Below are positions 1 to 11,688 of a stretch of DNA of 64,000 bases, one piece after another. The translations under genes and the position numbers were made by a program. The notes beneath the pieces were generated by a model. It had not been told where the DNA came from, searched no databases, and was given only the letters and a program-made list of their open reading frames with translations. Origin of the DNA: Echinometra lucunter (taxonomy: Eukaryota; Echinodermata; Echinoidea; Camarodonta; Echinometridae); NCBI GenBank assembly GCA_029962745.1, contig CM057154.1, positions 1,461,459 through 1,525,458 on the forward strand. Reading direction: 5' to 3'. Numbering within the stretch: the stretch's first letter is position 1; each line of letters begins with the position of its first letter.

Positions 1-535
1 TTCTTTCATTCTCTTACTCTCTCATTTCCTTCTTGGAATAATTTTTGAAAATCAGTGTTAAAAGAATGGTTTCTTTGTGATCTTTCTAAAAATCCAATGA
101 ACTTGACAAATTATTTCAACCTGAATAATTCATCATTTGGTCAAACCATATACATATAAAATGGATACTTCTGTGAAGTGGAGTCTCTGTTGCCTGATCA
201 GGCATGCTTAAGTTAATTTCGAGTACTTTGCGTGATGCTGTTTATTTCTGCATATAAATCAGTGCTGGGAATTTTGTCAGATTTTCATAGGAGCCTTTTT
301 TTGATGTTGCCAGAATTTGAGATTCTCTTCACATTTCCTGGTGTGATTCATTCTGATGGAGACATGATGAGATGAAGAAGACATGAATGGCATTGGGTTG
401 TGGTGACGGTTGTTGGAGGGGGATAACAGGATTAATCATAAGATGGTCCCTGGATGCATCCTCCAAGTCAGAGGAATAAACCCTGAGGATGGAAGCAAAG
501 TTGTTTATGAATGGCATCTTCTCACACCTGTCCAA

Positions 536-992
536 CCTTATTCTCTCCCTCACCCCCCCCCCCCTATCTCTGTCTCTCCCTCTCACTCTCCTTACATGCT
601 TTCTTCCTCCATCATCTTCTGTCCTCCAGCATAGGCCACTCACATCACATAGCCTCTTATTCTCTTCTCTTCATCTCTCTCCCTCTTACTCTCCTCACAC
701 TCTTTCTTCTTTTCCTTTCTTCCAGCATAGGACTCTTACTTCACATAGCATCTTTCTTCTCTTCATTTCTCTCTCTCTCTCTCCCTCCCTCTTTCTCTTG
801 CTGTCTTTCCTTTACTCCATCTCCTGGTGCTCACATGACACTTTCTTTTGCCAACCACTCTTCAGTCTCTTCCTCTCTCTGATTGTCCTCTCTTCTTTCT
901 CTTTATTTTTCTTTCTTTCTCTCTACCCCCTCCTTCTTCCCCCGCTCCCTCTATCTTGCTTTCTCCTTCTTTTTTCTTCTCTTCCACCACAT
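536..992. repeat. Pyrimidine-rich low-complexity tract
   Basis: About 450 bases made almost entirely of C and T on the + strand, with short (CT)n runs. The open frames across it read as Ser/Leu/Phe-rich peptides and are artefacts of composition, not genes. Confidence 0.85.
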
Positions 993-1446
993 CCGTGCTC
1001 ATTTTGGTGGAGGTAGCTCATTGATTTTTGCGGTCTCATTTTGCTCAGGTACATTTTGCCTGTGGCTTTGCCAGCGCTGCATCAGTTAGAATGAGAGAGC
1101 CTGTCATAGTGGGATTAGTGTAGTAGTGGGGTGGATGGGGACAGAGAGAACCCACTGGAGTCATCTGATTCATCCCATCCAATGCCATTACATGTCAGAT
1201 TCACCTCATACAACAGTCCTAGCCATTTTCTCCTTAACAGAGTTGATCTTCTTTTATTAACATCATGTATAGATACATGCATGTGATGTTAAGTGGTTGG
1301 TCAATTCACCAGGATGGCTAACAAAGCAAGTTAGGCCTGTACGCTTGTATAGCAGCAACCTGTGATCCCACCTTCCAGTAATTGTTTCCAAGGAGGGGTA
1401 ATTGAGGATCTGTTCTAAGACCAAAGGCTACTAGTGCATCATGCTT

Positions 1447-1512
1447 GGGCTTTGAACCCTTGATCGTGATCTAGACCAAGGCTGCAAACCACTAAGCCAT
1501 TTTTTCTGCCCT
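1447..1512 (-). mobile_element. tRNA-derived SINE fragment or decayed tRNA pseudogene
   Basis: Read on the minus strand, this segment has an RNA polymerase III A-box-like word (TGGCTTAGTGG, at 1489-1499) followed about 30 bases later by a B-box-like word (GGTTCAAAGCC, at 1448-1458). That is the normal order and spacing in a tRNA gene. The acceptor-stem bases are not well paired (an A-rich run lies where the 5' stem should be), so a functional tRNA is unlikely. A tRNA-headed SINE is the best fit; a body may continue toward lower coordinates (about 1300-1446). Family is not identified. Confidence 0.5.
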
Positions 1513-2697
1513 ACTTTGACAAAAGGAATCAAGTGACATACCAACTAAATCTGAGATATTAATGTTTCCATATTTTATTTAATGTGCTCTTCTTCCTGGC
1601 CAAATTTTATGTATAAAATCTCATCCTGCTGAGAGATATGTTAGGTAAGACATGACGATATTCCACTGAGGTCAGTACAAATGGCAGACACATTTTGCTC
1701 GCTTACAGAAAATGTCACTTTGTCACTTGCTTCCTTTTGTCAATATACCTCAGCGCAAGTTTGCTCCATATATATTCATTTGCAAAGCTTGTATAATATC
1801 ATGTTAATAAACCAAGCAGCACCACATTTTATATGATTTCAATTCCTCTCCACACTTCAATTCTGTCTATTACGAAGACAAAACATTGGCCTTTCGATTG
1901 GCAGATGTACTTATGAATATACAGGAAACAAGACCTACATAATAGTTGACAAACCAAACCAATAGGCAATAACATAAAGAGTTGCACTTCCGTTAATTTT
2001 ACTGCTCTGTTTACAGTGTAATGATCAGTGCAATCAGCAATTTTTTTTTCTCTCCCCTTGGATATTACATATGACTTGCTAGAAATCGAGTCCTATCGTT
2101 TGCTAGAAATCGAGACCATCATTACCACATGGCTTTTGTTTCCTGTTTATATATTGGATCTGAATGAGGACATGCATGCATGCAGCCAGCTGATATTGTA
2201 TGCTATTCAACTCTTTGGCTGCGAATTTCTTTCTTTCGGGAGAGGGGCGGTATTGATTGGTGTATTGTGCAACGCCTCCATTAACGTGTGTACATGTGGT
2301 TCTCTTAGCTTTAGCTTATGCGTTAGTATGGTTGAATCCAGTAGTGTTCCCTGAAATCTCATCTGCAATTCTTTTATTGCATGATGTACCTATTTTTTCA
2401 AGCCAGTTTAATCTATCTTGTACTTGACAGATACATGTGTAGGTTTGTCTCCCTCAAGATTTTCTCCTTTTCTCCTTCACCTCAATTAATTTCTAAATAC
2501 CCCTCCCCACCTCTTTCTTTCTTTCCCTTTCAAGCTTTTCCCAGTCAATATTGATTAGTTCCATGCTGTACTCCCACTGAGACTGTTTAAGAATACCTTG
2601 CTTTCATTCATTCTTTTTTTCCTGGTTTTATTCACATAACGTTATAGGAACCAGGTACTACGAAGAGGGAAAATAATTATAAAACAGTATTTAGTAT

Positions 2698-2701
<4 letters not shown>

Positions 2702-2746
<45 letters not shown>
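2702..2746. repeat. (AG)n microsatellite
   Basis: Perfect AG dinucleotide run of about 22 units, just upstream of the foldback element. It accounts for the Ser/Leu-repeat tail of a chance minus-strand open frame. Confidence 0.95.
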
Positions 2747-2749
<3 letters not shown>

Positions 2750-2840
2750 TCAATGAAAAAGATACACATCCCCCCCCCTTCCCTGTAATCAGTTGCTGCC
2801 CTTCTGTGTAGCAGTAATTCAAAATGGATAGTTTCAGTGG

Positions 2841-3301
2841 TTTATACCCACTTGGTCTACTACCAGTTGGTCTAATTTCCAGATCGTCTATCACCACCAT
2901 GGCTAAACCGATTTGGTCTACTACCATTTTGGTCTAATTGCCATTTGGTCCAATCATCACTTGGTCTAATACCCACTTGGGCTGATTGTTATTTTGTCTA
3001 ATGATCAAATGGTCTAATCGCCACTTCGTCTACTTAGTTTTCTTTGTTTTAGTCTAATGACTATTTAGTGTATTACCAGTTCGTCCAATCAGATAGACTG
3101 AGTGTTGTTAGACCAAGTGGGTATTGGACGAAATGGACATAGCCTAACTGGAAATAAGATGAAATGGTAAATAGACTAATTGGCAAATTAGACCAAATGG
3201 TTATTAGACAAACTGGTTGTAGACGAAATGGGATTAGACAATGTGAGATGAGACCAAACGGGCATTAGACAAAGTGGGAGTAGACCAAGTGACAATTCAC
3301 C
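2841..3301. mobile_element. Foldback-type transposon whose inverted arms are 16-bp tandem repeats
   Basis: The left half (about 2848-3080) is a diverged tandem array of a roughly 16-bp unit close to ACTTGGTCTAATNNCC. The right half (about 3105-3295) is an array of the reverse complement (TTAGACCAAATGG-like units). The two halves form one long inverted repeat. The decamer GTTTCAGTGG flanks it on both sides (2831-2840 and 3302-3311), as a target-site duplication would. Long inverted arms built from short tandem repeats are known for foldback elements such as Drosophila FB and the sea urchin TU elements; the relation to those is inferred from architecture only. No transposase frame is present, so it is non-autonomous. 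Confidence 0.8.
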
Positions 3302-6180
3302 GTTTCAGTGGGAATAGGTAGCATATGTAGAAATAACTACCTCAGAGTCAAATCAATAGAAGATGAGTCTAAAAGATTAACAATTTTGCTACTAATTTTG
3401 TTCATTGCGAACCCATACATAATCTACCTTTCATCTATATACCAGCCTGTTTTTTCCTGACCAGCGCACTCTTACATCTTCCATTTCCTTGAAAATTCTT
3501 ATATTTTCTGTTGAACTTCTAACATGCCATGTTGATAGAGTAAGGCACACAATTAGAGCAAGGTGAATCTAATGTAGGAGGACCTCATAGTGCTGTTTTC
3601 TGTATGATGGCACGCAATTTGCCTCCTCTAACGAAAACCCCATATTGGCTTCCTTCTTCCCCCAAATTGGCAATTTCAGCTAGTTTATGAAAATGGCATT
3701 GCAATTTTTGCCCTGTGCCTGTTTTTAGCCTGCGATATGGACGGGGGTTTATGGAGCTCCCTTCCGTACCATAATGACAAATCTGACGCTTAATTGGGAG
3801 TGTACATTCCATCAAGGACATCCTGCTAGTGCGCTTCCATTCCCTAAATTATGCTCATCCACAAATATTTATGTCATAGAGGGCGAAGACCCCGCTACCC
3901 TCACGCCATCTTCTTTTCCTGCATGCAAGGAATGGTATGGACCTAGGCAGTGCACATCGTCGCTTCCCTCCGGTCTCGTCTGCACCCGTGTTTACGATCT
4001 AGAACAGCAAATGGTCGGGAAGTAATTGTGACCTTATTACCTAATGCTTGCACTTTGTTGCATTGTTAATGAAAGAAGGAGAAAAAGAATAGAAAGAGGA
4101 AAAAATATCCATTTTTGCCCTTTTTAAATAAAATCTGGCTATTAGGAACGAACCTGGTCATTACGCAGTTAATGAACTGCCACTGAGGAAAGGAATTTGT
4201 CTGGGATGAAGCTCTTTTATTGTAACTGCCCACTCACTCAAATGGTTGGTAGGAAAAGTACAATCAAATAGAGCACTCTGTATTCTAATATTATCAATTG
4301 TTAGCCTTGGTTATGTAGTGAGTTCTGTGATTTACCAGCATAATTCTTTTTTTTTTGTCTGTAATGAAGCCTACATTTTTGGAAATAATCGGGCAAACAT
4401 TCAGTGAAATCAACTCTCAATCTACAATGTACAGAGCATCTTGCATATAAAAACATCCAGTGCATCTCAAACACCTCAGTGAAAGTATTATCATATTCAT
4501 TTATAAAACATAGAACTCAGTATGATTTGCTTAAGTATTCAGTATTATTTTTAACCAATGTTTATATGTTACTGTTAAAGAACATCTGATAGAACATTAT
4601 GGATGATGCTGATGCTCTTATACCATTTTGTATTTCTATGAACTCAAGAGAATGATATACTCCACATTTTAGGTGATCTTTACTGCTTGTATACCCAGGC
4701 AGTCTCTCTCCACCACTTGCTATCTCGTTATGTCTGTCTTAATTATCCTAATGACTTGGGAAAGTGAACTTAGGAAAATTGGAATCAATAATGCGATGCT
4801 TGCTCTAAGGACAGTGATGTGTGACTACAAATGAGGCACTCCTTATTAAAGGCATACATTTTCACAGAATTATATTGAATAAATTATACCAAGATAAATG
4901 CTTTTAATGTATTAATAGAGATTTTTTTATCATCAAATTCCATTTTCTATTCTATTTTTTAGCATCAGTGGTATTATAGATACTTCAAAGGCAGCAAGTG
5001 AAAGCTTTGTTTGAATTTATCAGAAATGCTGTTAGCTCAGTATTTTAAAGGATATGTCCATGTAATTAAACATTTTGGCATTGTTATCTCAATGAATCTC
5101 TCCATGAATTATTCATATGTAACTTTTAATTACTACTTACCTGTCTTATCCCTGTTACCGTTAGTCTTTAGAGACAGACTGTATTTTGATGATTTTATCA
5201 TTTTAGCTAAATTCCGTACAGTTGTAGGCCTAGCCTAACTTTTTTGTTCACCGGTTATGTCAAGAACAGCTGCGATACCAAGCCTGTCGGTGCAATGGTT
5301 TGTGCAGTCTACATAGTCTTACAATTTAGACTCTCTGTTAAACCTCAGAAGAGACAAGGGTCTGCGCCTCCAGACTAGTCTACATGTATGATTGATGCCT
5401 GTAATCAATAAGTGAAATTAAAATTGAGCAACGTGGTAGCGGCCCCAGTCATCATCCGTTGCTGTAGCCTTGGAAATGGATAGGCTGGAAAAAAATATGG
5501 AAAACTAGATCAAGGTCGGTAGGCGGGAGGCTCAGTTAAAACTTAAAGGTTACGAATTAGTCAGACATAAAAAGCCAATTTTGAGCACTCGTACTAAAGC
5601 CTCATTTCATGAAAATGTGTCTGAAAATGAATAGTAATTGTTAAATCATTGCTATAATTTGTGGTTTACTTTTTAGATCAGCAAAGTGTAAACAAAATGG
5701 GTTTTTTTTTGGTGGCCTGGTCCTTAGCAGTTACACATTATCGTTTCTTTAAAAAAATTGGCAGATATTATTTACTTTCACTAAAAATTACTCAAAGATA
5801 ATCTTGATTGATTGTGTTAAATTTATTTTTGAGTATAACCAGAAAGCAAGATTTTCTTTAAACCCCGCATAATTCTCCACACTGGGTAGATGAGGATACT
5901 GGAATAGAATGCAGTAATACATTTATAGTTATCACTTAGCAGCCATGTCACATCACATTAAGTCATTACGCTCATCCGCTTTCCCTACAACACCCAACAC
6001 GTTTTTCTTGCATTCTTGTAGTCTAGTGGATCAGACCTCATTAGAGTTTAATCTATGGTCCTGACTAAAAATGGGACTGACTTGCACCTTTGTCTTTAAA
6101 TTCATTCGGATTATATATATACATGTATCTTAGATTATCGAAAGTAATCTGCAAAGTGTAAGTGGATTTTTAAAGACTTC

Positions 6181-6195
6181 TTTTTTTTTTTTTTT
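6181..6195. repeat. Poly(T) run
   Basis: A 15-base T run. It could be the poly(A) tail of a minus-strand retroposon, but no body is recognisable beside it. Confidence 0.7.
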
Positions 6196-6755
6196 GTTAC
6201 AAGATGTGCTGATGAAGTCTGAGGAAGCATAGGCTTGTCAATGTTAAAGGTACACATTAGATATTGTTGAAATAGCAAATGGAAAAATATGTATTCTATA
6301 TCTAAGTTTCTTGTAAAATGAAGAAAATAAGTGTGAACTGTATAAAGATAATATGTATATTTGTAGTAGGTATCAATTGCTGTTGGCCATCGTATTGCCA
6401 AATACATGCAGCATGTAATGATTAATTGATGATACTATTAGTTACTGTTCGCCTATGTTATAAGGTTTTTAAATTTCTTTTTGCAGTGTATAACCTTTCA
6501 GGGATCATGTATGTAGCCTTTGAATCTCAGTATTAGTGGCATTGTAAGGGTAATTTCATAAAATTCATGGCCTTTCACAATAATTATTGTTGCCACACTG
6601 CGTATGAATGAGAATCAAAGGTCTATCATTCAAACAAGGTTCACGTCGCTCTTGTGATGTTGTTCCATTAACACTTATCAGCAAGACTCTAGCATGGCGT
6701 CTGGTCGTGATTTGGGTGTATATTGATGTATCGCATGCTTGTAAAATGTTTTTGC

Positions 6756-6835
6756 TGATTGACTGATTGATTGATTGAGAAAGAGAGGTAGAGAGAGTGG
6801 GAGAGAGAAAGAGAGAGACAGAGACAGAGAGGGAT
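6756..6835. repeat. (TGAT)n followed by GA-rich simple sequence
   Basis: A short TGAT/ATTG tetranucleotide run grades into an irregular GA-rich stretch. Simple-sequence DNA with no coding signal. Confidence 0.8.
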
Positions 6836-7133
6836 AGATCAGGTATTAAACTGACCGTCTTTTTGTGCAGCCCTGCTCATTTATAAGCTCCCAGTTATGT
6901 GTTTGGAGCCATTCTTCCAGAAAGATACAGGGTTGATTTTCAAGCTCATAGATTTGGTTTCGGGTAGGATTAAGGGTTAAGGGTTAGGTGTAAAGTTTTG
7001 GTCCAGTCAGGGACTGGCAAGTCCCTGGTCCAGGATACCATACCCATTTTCAACACAGATAGAGAAGAACATGGACAGCAGATATTGTGTTACGAACTGC
7101 ACACCCTTCAAGTTCAACCGCTGTCCCGTATAT

Positions 7134-7625
7134 CTCTTCCCCTCTCTCTTGCTCTCTCTTTCTCTTTCTGCCTCTGTACTTTGGTATCTTTCTCCTCATG
7201 TTTCACTGATGAACACTATCTCCATCTAATTATCTCGCCTTCCTCTCTTGTTCTCTCTCTCTCTCTCTCTGTTGTCCTGCTCCCTCCCCTCCCCTCTCTT
7301 TCCTTTCTCTATCCCCCTCACTCTATCTTTATATCCTTTCAGTCATGGTCTCTCTGCTATTCTGTCTCTCTCTTTCTCCTTACTCCTTACTCTCTTCTCT
7401 CTTTCTGCTCTCTTTTCACTGTTTTCATTCACTGTTCTCTCTCTGTGGCCCTCACATTCCTTTCCTCCTCCCCCTCCTCTTCTCTCTCTATGCTCTCTCT
7501 CTCTTTCTCTCCCTCTCCAGCCTATCTATCCTTCCCTTCTCACCCTCAACTCCTGTCCCCTCTCACTCTATCCTTTCCTCCCCACCCCTCTCTCTCCCCT
7601 TTCCCGTCTTTCATTCTTTCCCTCA
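7134..7625. repeat. Pyrimidine-rich low-complexity tract
   Basis: About 490 bases of nearly pure C/T on the + strand, with (CT)n stretches. The 217- and 130-residue open frames here are Ser/Leu/Pro-rich artefacts. It lies about 750 bases before the exon acceptor at 8371. Confidence 0.85.
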
Positions 7626-8371
7626 TTAAGAGGAAATTAAATGAAGCCTAACATTAGTGCAGCATAGAGCAGCACCGCGAGGCGGGAGGGTGCATGCAGC
7701 ATTCATGTTGTGTGTCATTAACCTTCCTGCATCCAGTCGCGTTCACACATCACATGGTAAACTGCCTGAATCAAGAATTGCTACAGCAAAATAAGGTGAC
7801 ATGAGTGTGGTGTGTCTCACATTTCCAAATCATGTGATACATGGATAAGTGAATATATGTAGGGGCCTTTCTTACAGACTGCTACACATTTTGCACCTCT
7901 ACCCTGCATTCATTTATACATGGAATGGTTTGGGATTTGTTGTGGTTTTTTTAGGCAGTTTCTCATGCCTCGTGTGAAAGAGGTCGGGCATGTTCTCATC
8001 TCTTGGGGCAATCCCCTCCGGTGTCACTGCTCATGAGTGCACTTCTCCACTGATGACTTCATCACAACGTTCCTCTCAACGTTCCTCTCATATCCCCCCA
8101 AACCACATTATCTCAAGGTCATTGACACTGGATTCATGTTCGCCAAAAACTTGAGAGGCAGTTTTCATCAGCGAACATGCATTTGCATGGAGTGGCTATC
8201 GATCTGTAATCTTGCCAAATATTTCTTTTTCCCCAGCATCAATGAAACTTGTCTTAATTGAATCAAAACAAAAAGATGCCAGGAGTGTATTATCATACTT
8301 AGCTATTTTGTATATAACTTCGTTCAAATGAATTAATGGATGTTTGTTTTCTTCTTTTTGTCTCTTTGCAG

Positions 8372-8465
8372 CCTGTATCAAAGACCAAAAAGATATTTGT
8401 AGGTGGTATAGCGGCATCAAACCACAGAAGCACACTTAAAAAAGTTCTTCGAGAAATATGGCAAG
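8372..8465 (+). CDS. RRM exon, probable Musashi-type RRM2 start; frame broken by one extra base
   Basis: A single internal exon. The acceptor is excellent (T-rich tract ending TCTCTTTGCAG at 8371) and the donor is GTAAGAAC from 8466. The first codons read PVSKTKKIFVGGIAAS: TKK plus the RNP2 element IFVGG is the start of an RNA-recognition motif. After that the frame departs from the RRM pattern. Skipping one A in the run near 8418-8421 gives ASTTEAHLKKFFEKYGK, the expected helix-1 and loop, ending in phase 0 at the donor. The exon is 94 nt as written and 93 nt (31 codons) without that base. Musashi proteins carry TKKIFVGG at the start of RRM2, are encoded by small exons and have very long introns, matching the context. 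hnRNP A/B and DAZAP1-like proteins are the alternatives (GGI, T-E-x-H-L and YGK resemble hnRNP A). The break may be a sequencing/assembly error or a real lesion. No neighbouring exon was found in the window. Confidence 0.65.
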
Positions 8466-8685
8466 GTAAGAACAAAAATATTCTGTCATTTATACACTGC
8501 CTACAGCAAAGTAGTGTCTCAACCTAGTTTGTTCGCAATTTTAAACCTTATTTACTTCTGTCAATGGTGTTCAATTGCATGTTTTTATGCATAAGATCCC
8601 TGTTTGACATGAATTTAAATCATTTCCAGAATACTTTGACCAGTATACATGCTGACACTATCAACCAATACAGCACAGAAGAAGC

Positions 8686-8706
8686 AAAAAAAAAAAAAAA
8701 AAAAAA
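8686..8706. repeat. Poly(A) run
   Basis: Twenty-one A residues. No retroposon body is recognisable upstream. Confidence 0.85.
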
Positions 8707-9130
8707 GCTTTGATATACATAACTGTTCAGTAGGGACTATTTTAATGCGAGTAGCAGGTAAAATGTTAAAGTGTGATTGATGATGTTACTTAGTTTAATG
8801 AGACATGAATCCCTCCATAGTTCTCACTGCATGTATTCCAGGAAATGAGCGATCAAGTGGATGTGTTGTTATGATTGTGCCATTTACCGATATGACTGAA
8901 GAGTGGTTTTGAAAACATTTATGTAGTTATGTATTAATAGCAGCATTGAAGCTTTTAAACCTAATTTCATACATAAAGCTACAATTATCATTAGTGCTTT
9001 TCCAGCCTTAATCAAATGACCATGGTATTTGATGGGTTTACGGGTGCAAAGAGATGTAGCACATGTATTCATTGCTATATTCCTCCAAATAGTGATTATG
9101 TTTTGGTGGTGGTGATGATCACATTATTTT

Positions 9131-9150
9131 CATTATTATTATTATTATAA
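9131..9150. repeat. (ATT)n microsatellite
   Basis: Short ATT trinucleotide run of about six units. Confidence 0.8.
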
Positions 9151-9534
9151 TTGTCATTTGAAGATTATGCTCTGCTTATGAATATTTTATGAATATTCAC
9201 TGCAACACAGTACACCACACCAATCCCATCCTTTATCTGAAATACATACGCACCCATCAGTTTTGAGTGGCTGTACTTTTGTTGTAGTAATAAGCATTGC
9301 TAAGTTCAATGCATGATGAAATTTATCTCTCTTTTGTTTGAAGTCTTCCAAATACAAATATTCTGTGGTAGAACACAGACTGCAATTAGTGGAATCAATA
9401 GGGTGTAAATAAAGACAGTTAGCATTGGCATGTATGGGGCCATCCCATCTGGTGTTCAAGACCTTTGTACCTTCCACAGCTGTCTCCCGAACCAGCCAAT
9501 CAACGAGGTCGTCTGTATTGACTCGTGTATTGAT

Positions 9535-9548
9535 GTTACCGTGGTAAC
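9535..9548. promoter_or_regulatory. Perfect palindromic RFX X-box
   Basis: The 14-mer GTTACCGTGGTAAC matches the RFX consensus (GTNRCC, 0-3 bases, RGYAAC) in both half-sites and is its own reverse complement apart from the centre. RFX factors bind such sites in ciliary and other genes. It is about 1.1 kb into the presumed intron, in complex sequence outside any recognised repeat. Occupancy is not shown by sequence alone. Confidence 0.45.
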
Positions 9549-11511
9549 GTGCCAATGACCTTCCATGTGGTTATTGGTACCAGATCGCTGTTGGAGTAGT
9601 AGGGAGAAATGGTGCCAAATATGGGCATGACGACTCGCAAAATTCATCCTTTTAATGTACATCCCGTATAGTTAACGATAGGCAAATGCTGTTAAGAATG
9701 AACTTGTGACTTACAGCATCCAAAGTTATTGGATTTCTTTTGCTAAATCCAGTTATGATAATCTGAATAAAGCATGAATACTTTTATGGAGATAAATTTT
9801 GATAAGCATATTTAAGAAAAAACAAGCTGTGTTTTATATGATGAAGGGGTGAATAATATTTCATATTCTAAAGATTATTTAACAGAGGGCTTCTGAGAGA
9901 AGCAGCATTCTACATTTACATGTACTTGTTGAAACACTTTTCATTCAGAGAAGTATAGCATCTCTTTAAAGTATTGGAGGGGGGGGTCATCCCTGTGCCC
10001 ATATATGAGTATTCCAAAGGTCAGTGTTGAAGGCGAGAGGGTAAACAAGGGCTGACAGTGTCACAAGTCATTTAGCTTGCAAAGCATGATGGGATGCAGG
10101 ATGTTTGTAGTATCACCATCCTACCAAGAAATGGATGCAAGCAAGCACCGGATGCCTCGCACATCGTAGGCTTGCTCCCCAGTCTCCAGTTTCAGTTTTG
10201 ACATTTTCTTCACATGAAGGATAAATTAAGTATTGATCAGAATGATACTATAAAAATAATTAAAAACTGTCTATAGAGAACTTGATTAGTGATGTTGGTG
10301 ATGTAGTATATAAGAATAGTTATGAATTGATTTGGAATTGATTGAGTAATTGCAGATCCTAAACATCTTGCTGAAAACCACATACAACAAACCTATGTAT
10401 GGTAAATGGGGACTGTATTAAAAAATTGGTCCAAATTTAAAAGTACATTGTTCTTCTTGCCTTTATTTTTTTACATGGGGATCATTTAGAGAAACCTACA
10501 TTAGTACTAGGTCCTTTTAGTGCTCCATTTTAAGTTTTATGATGGGAGATAAGCCTAGATCCTTTAATATTTATCTCTGAAGAGCTCAAACAGAAGTCTA
10601 TGTATACAATGTGGCAAATATAATTGGAAACATCATGTTCTAGAAAAGTCACATTCTATTTAGGTGAAACAATCTGCCTGTATGCCTCATATTCATGGCT
10701 TCTTGAAAACATGATCATAGCAAGGATAGAGTGTGAATATCCTTGTAACCTTCGTGTAATGCCTTATTGATTCATCTATTCAGTTACATGTATTTAAAAT
10801 ATGGAATCTTTAATTTTCTAAGCCCTCTTTGTAGAAAATTATATTCTTACTCATATTTTCTGCTTTGCAAAGCAATCATTTATGCTCAGCTACCTTCTCT
10901 GATACATTTCAATTCAGATTTCAATGTACTTGTATCTTAATTTTAATCACCGTGGTTTGGTTGTAAAGTCGATTCTCCAGCCATTATAACAAACTAAGAA
11001 GTACATTCCCATTGCTATATTCTGGGTGTCATGGAACATTCCTGCCTCAGTAAGATACCTTTTCTGATGTAAGTTCATACTACAGTTTACTGAATATTCT
11101 AAAGAAATTCCTCACACATGACATATCCTAATGCTATTGTTGCTTGAAGCAGATCATTCAGAAATAGAACTTTTTATTGAGATTCCTCTTTTGAACTTAC
11201 GCCTTTTGTTTATAGCAACGCACATCTATTTGTTGAATTCTGTATAGAAAATTTCCCACAGAAAGAGGATAAAAAATGTGAGATAGCTGTAACAGTGGCG
11301 TAAAGAGCAGGAAACTTCTTGGGGGCAGAAAAAAAAAGTGAGGAGCCCCCCTCTGGAAAATCATGTCATTTCAGCAACACTTGTAAATCACTGGTATCGA
11401 ATTAGAAATAAACCGTGTCCTGAATTTTATGGAGGGGGACAACTGCCCCACGCCCCCATACTTATTGCCAGTGAGCTGGAGATAAATTTGCTTGGGCTTG
11501 ACAAAATCAGA

Positions 11512-11647
11512 ATGAATTGCTTCAGGGAATTGGAAGGAGGCTGTGAATAGCAGCATCCAATCAAGGGAGGGAAAGGGAGGTACAAAGGTCAAGTTGTAGT
11601 GATCACAGAGGGCCTCTGGTGACCTCATTATTTTTTGGGTATGTATG
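11512..11647. repeat. Dispersed repeat, copy 1 of 2
   Basis: About 135 bases that recur in direct orientation at 12381-12523, including a nearly identical core (GGTACAAAGGTCAAGTTGTA followed by GTGATCA). The family is not recognised. No terminal inverted repeat is evident. A TA-flanked MITE lies between the two copies. Confidence 0.75.
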
Positions 11648-11688
11648 AATGATGGTCAGAGGGTCATCAGCTAATGTCTTTTGACATA

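Larger units (their letters stand above)
1..8371 (+). other. Presumed upstream intron (or 5' flank) of the RRM gene
   Basis: No exon is recognisable here; the stretch ends in a strong splice acceptor at 8343-8371. I searched the longer open frames for conserved domain signatures and saw none; the longest frames fall in pyrimidine-rich repeats. It holds a pyrimidine tract, a SINE fragment, a GA microsatellite and a foldback element, listed separately. The stretch 3312-6180 is ordinary AT-rich unique-looking DNA in which I see nothing else. Calling it an intron depends on the exon at 8372 belonging to an intact gene on the + strand. Confidence 0.5.

Noticed and set aside
489..1016. 175-codon open frame on + strand
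   Set aside because: Lies in a C/T tract; Ser/Leu/Phe-rich low complexity, open in several phases.
6998..7651. 217-codon open frame on + strand
   Set aside because: Most of it is a pyrimidine tract; no domain, overlapping frames in other phases look the same.
9187..9555. 122-codon minus-strand frame with 'DDLVDWLVRETAVEG', reminiscent of a DEP domain start
   Set aside because: Only about 25 residues fit, the frame begins at a TTG with a stop just upstream, and no splice context supports an exon. A profile search for DEP would decide; I do not claim it.
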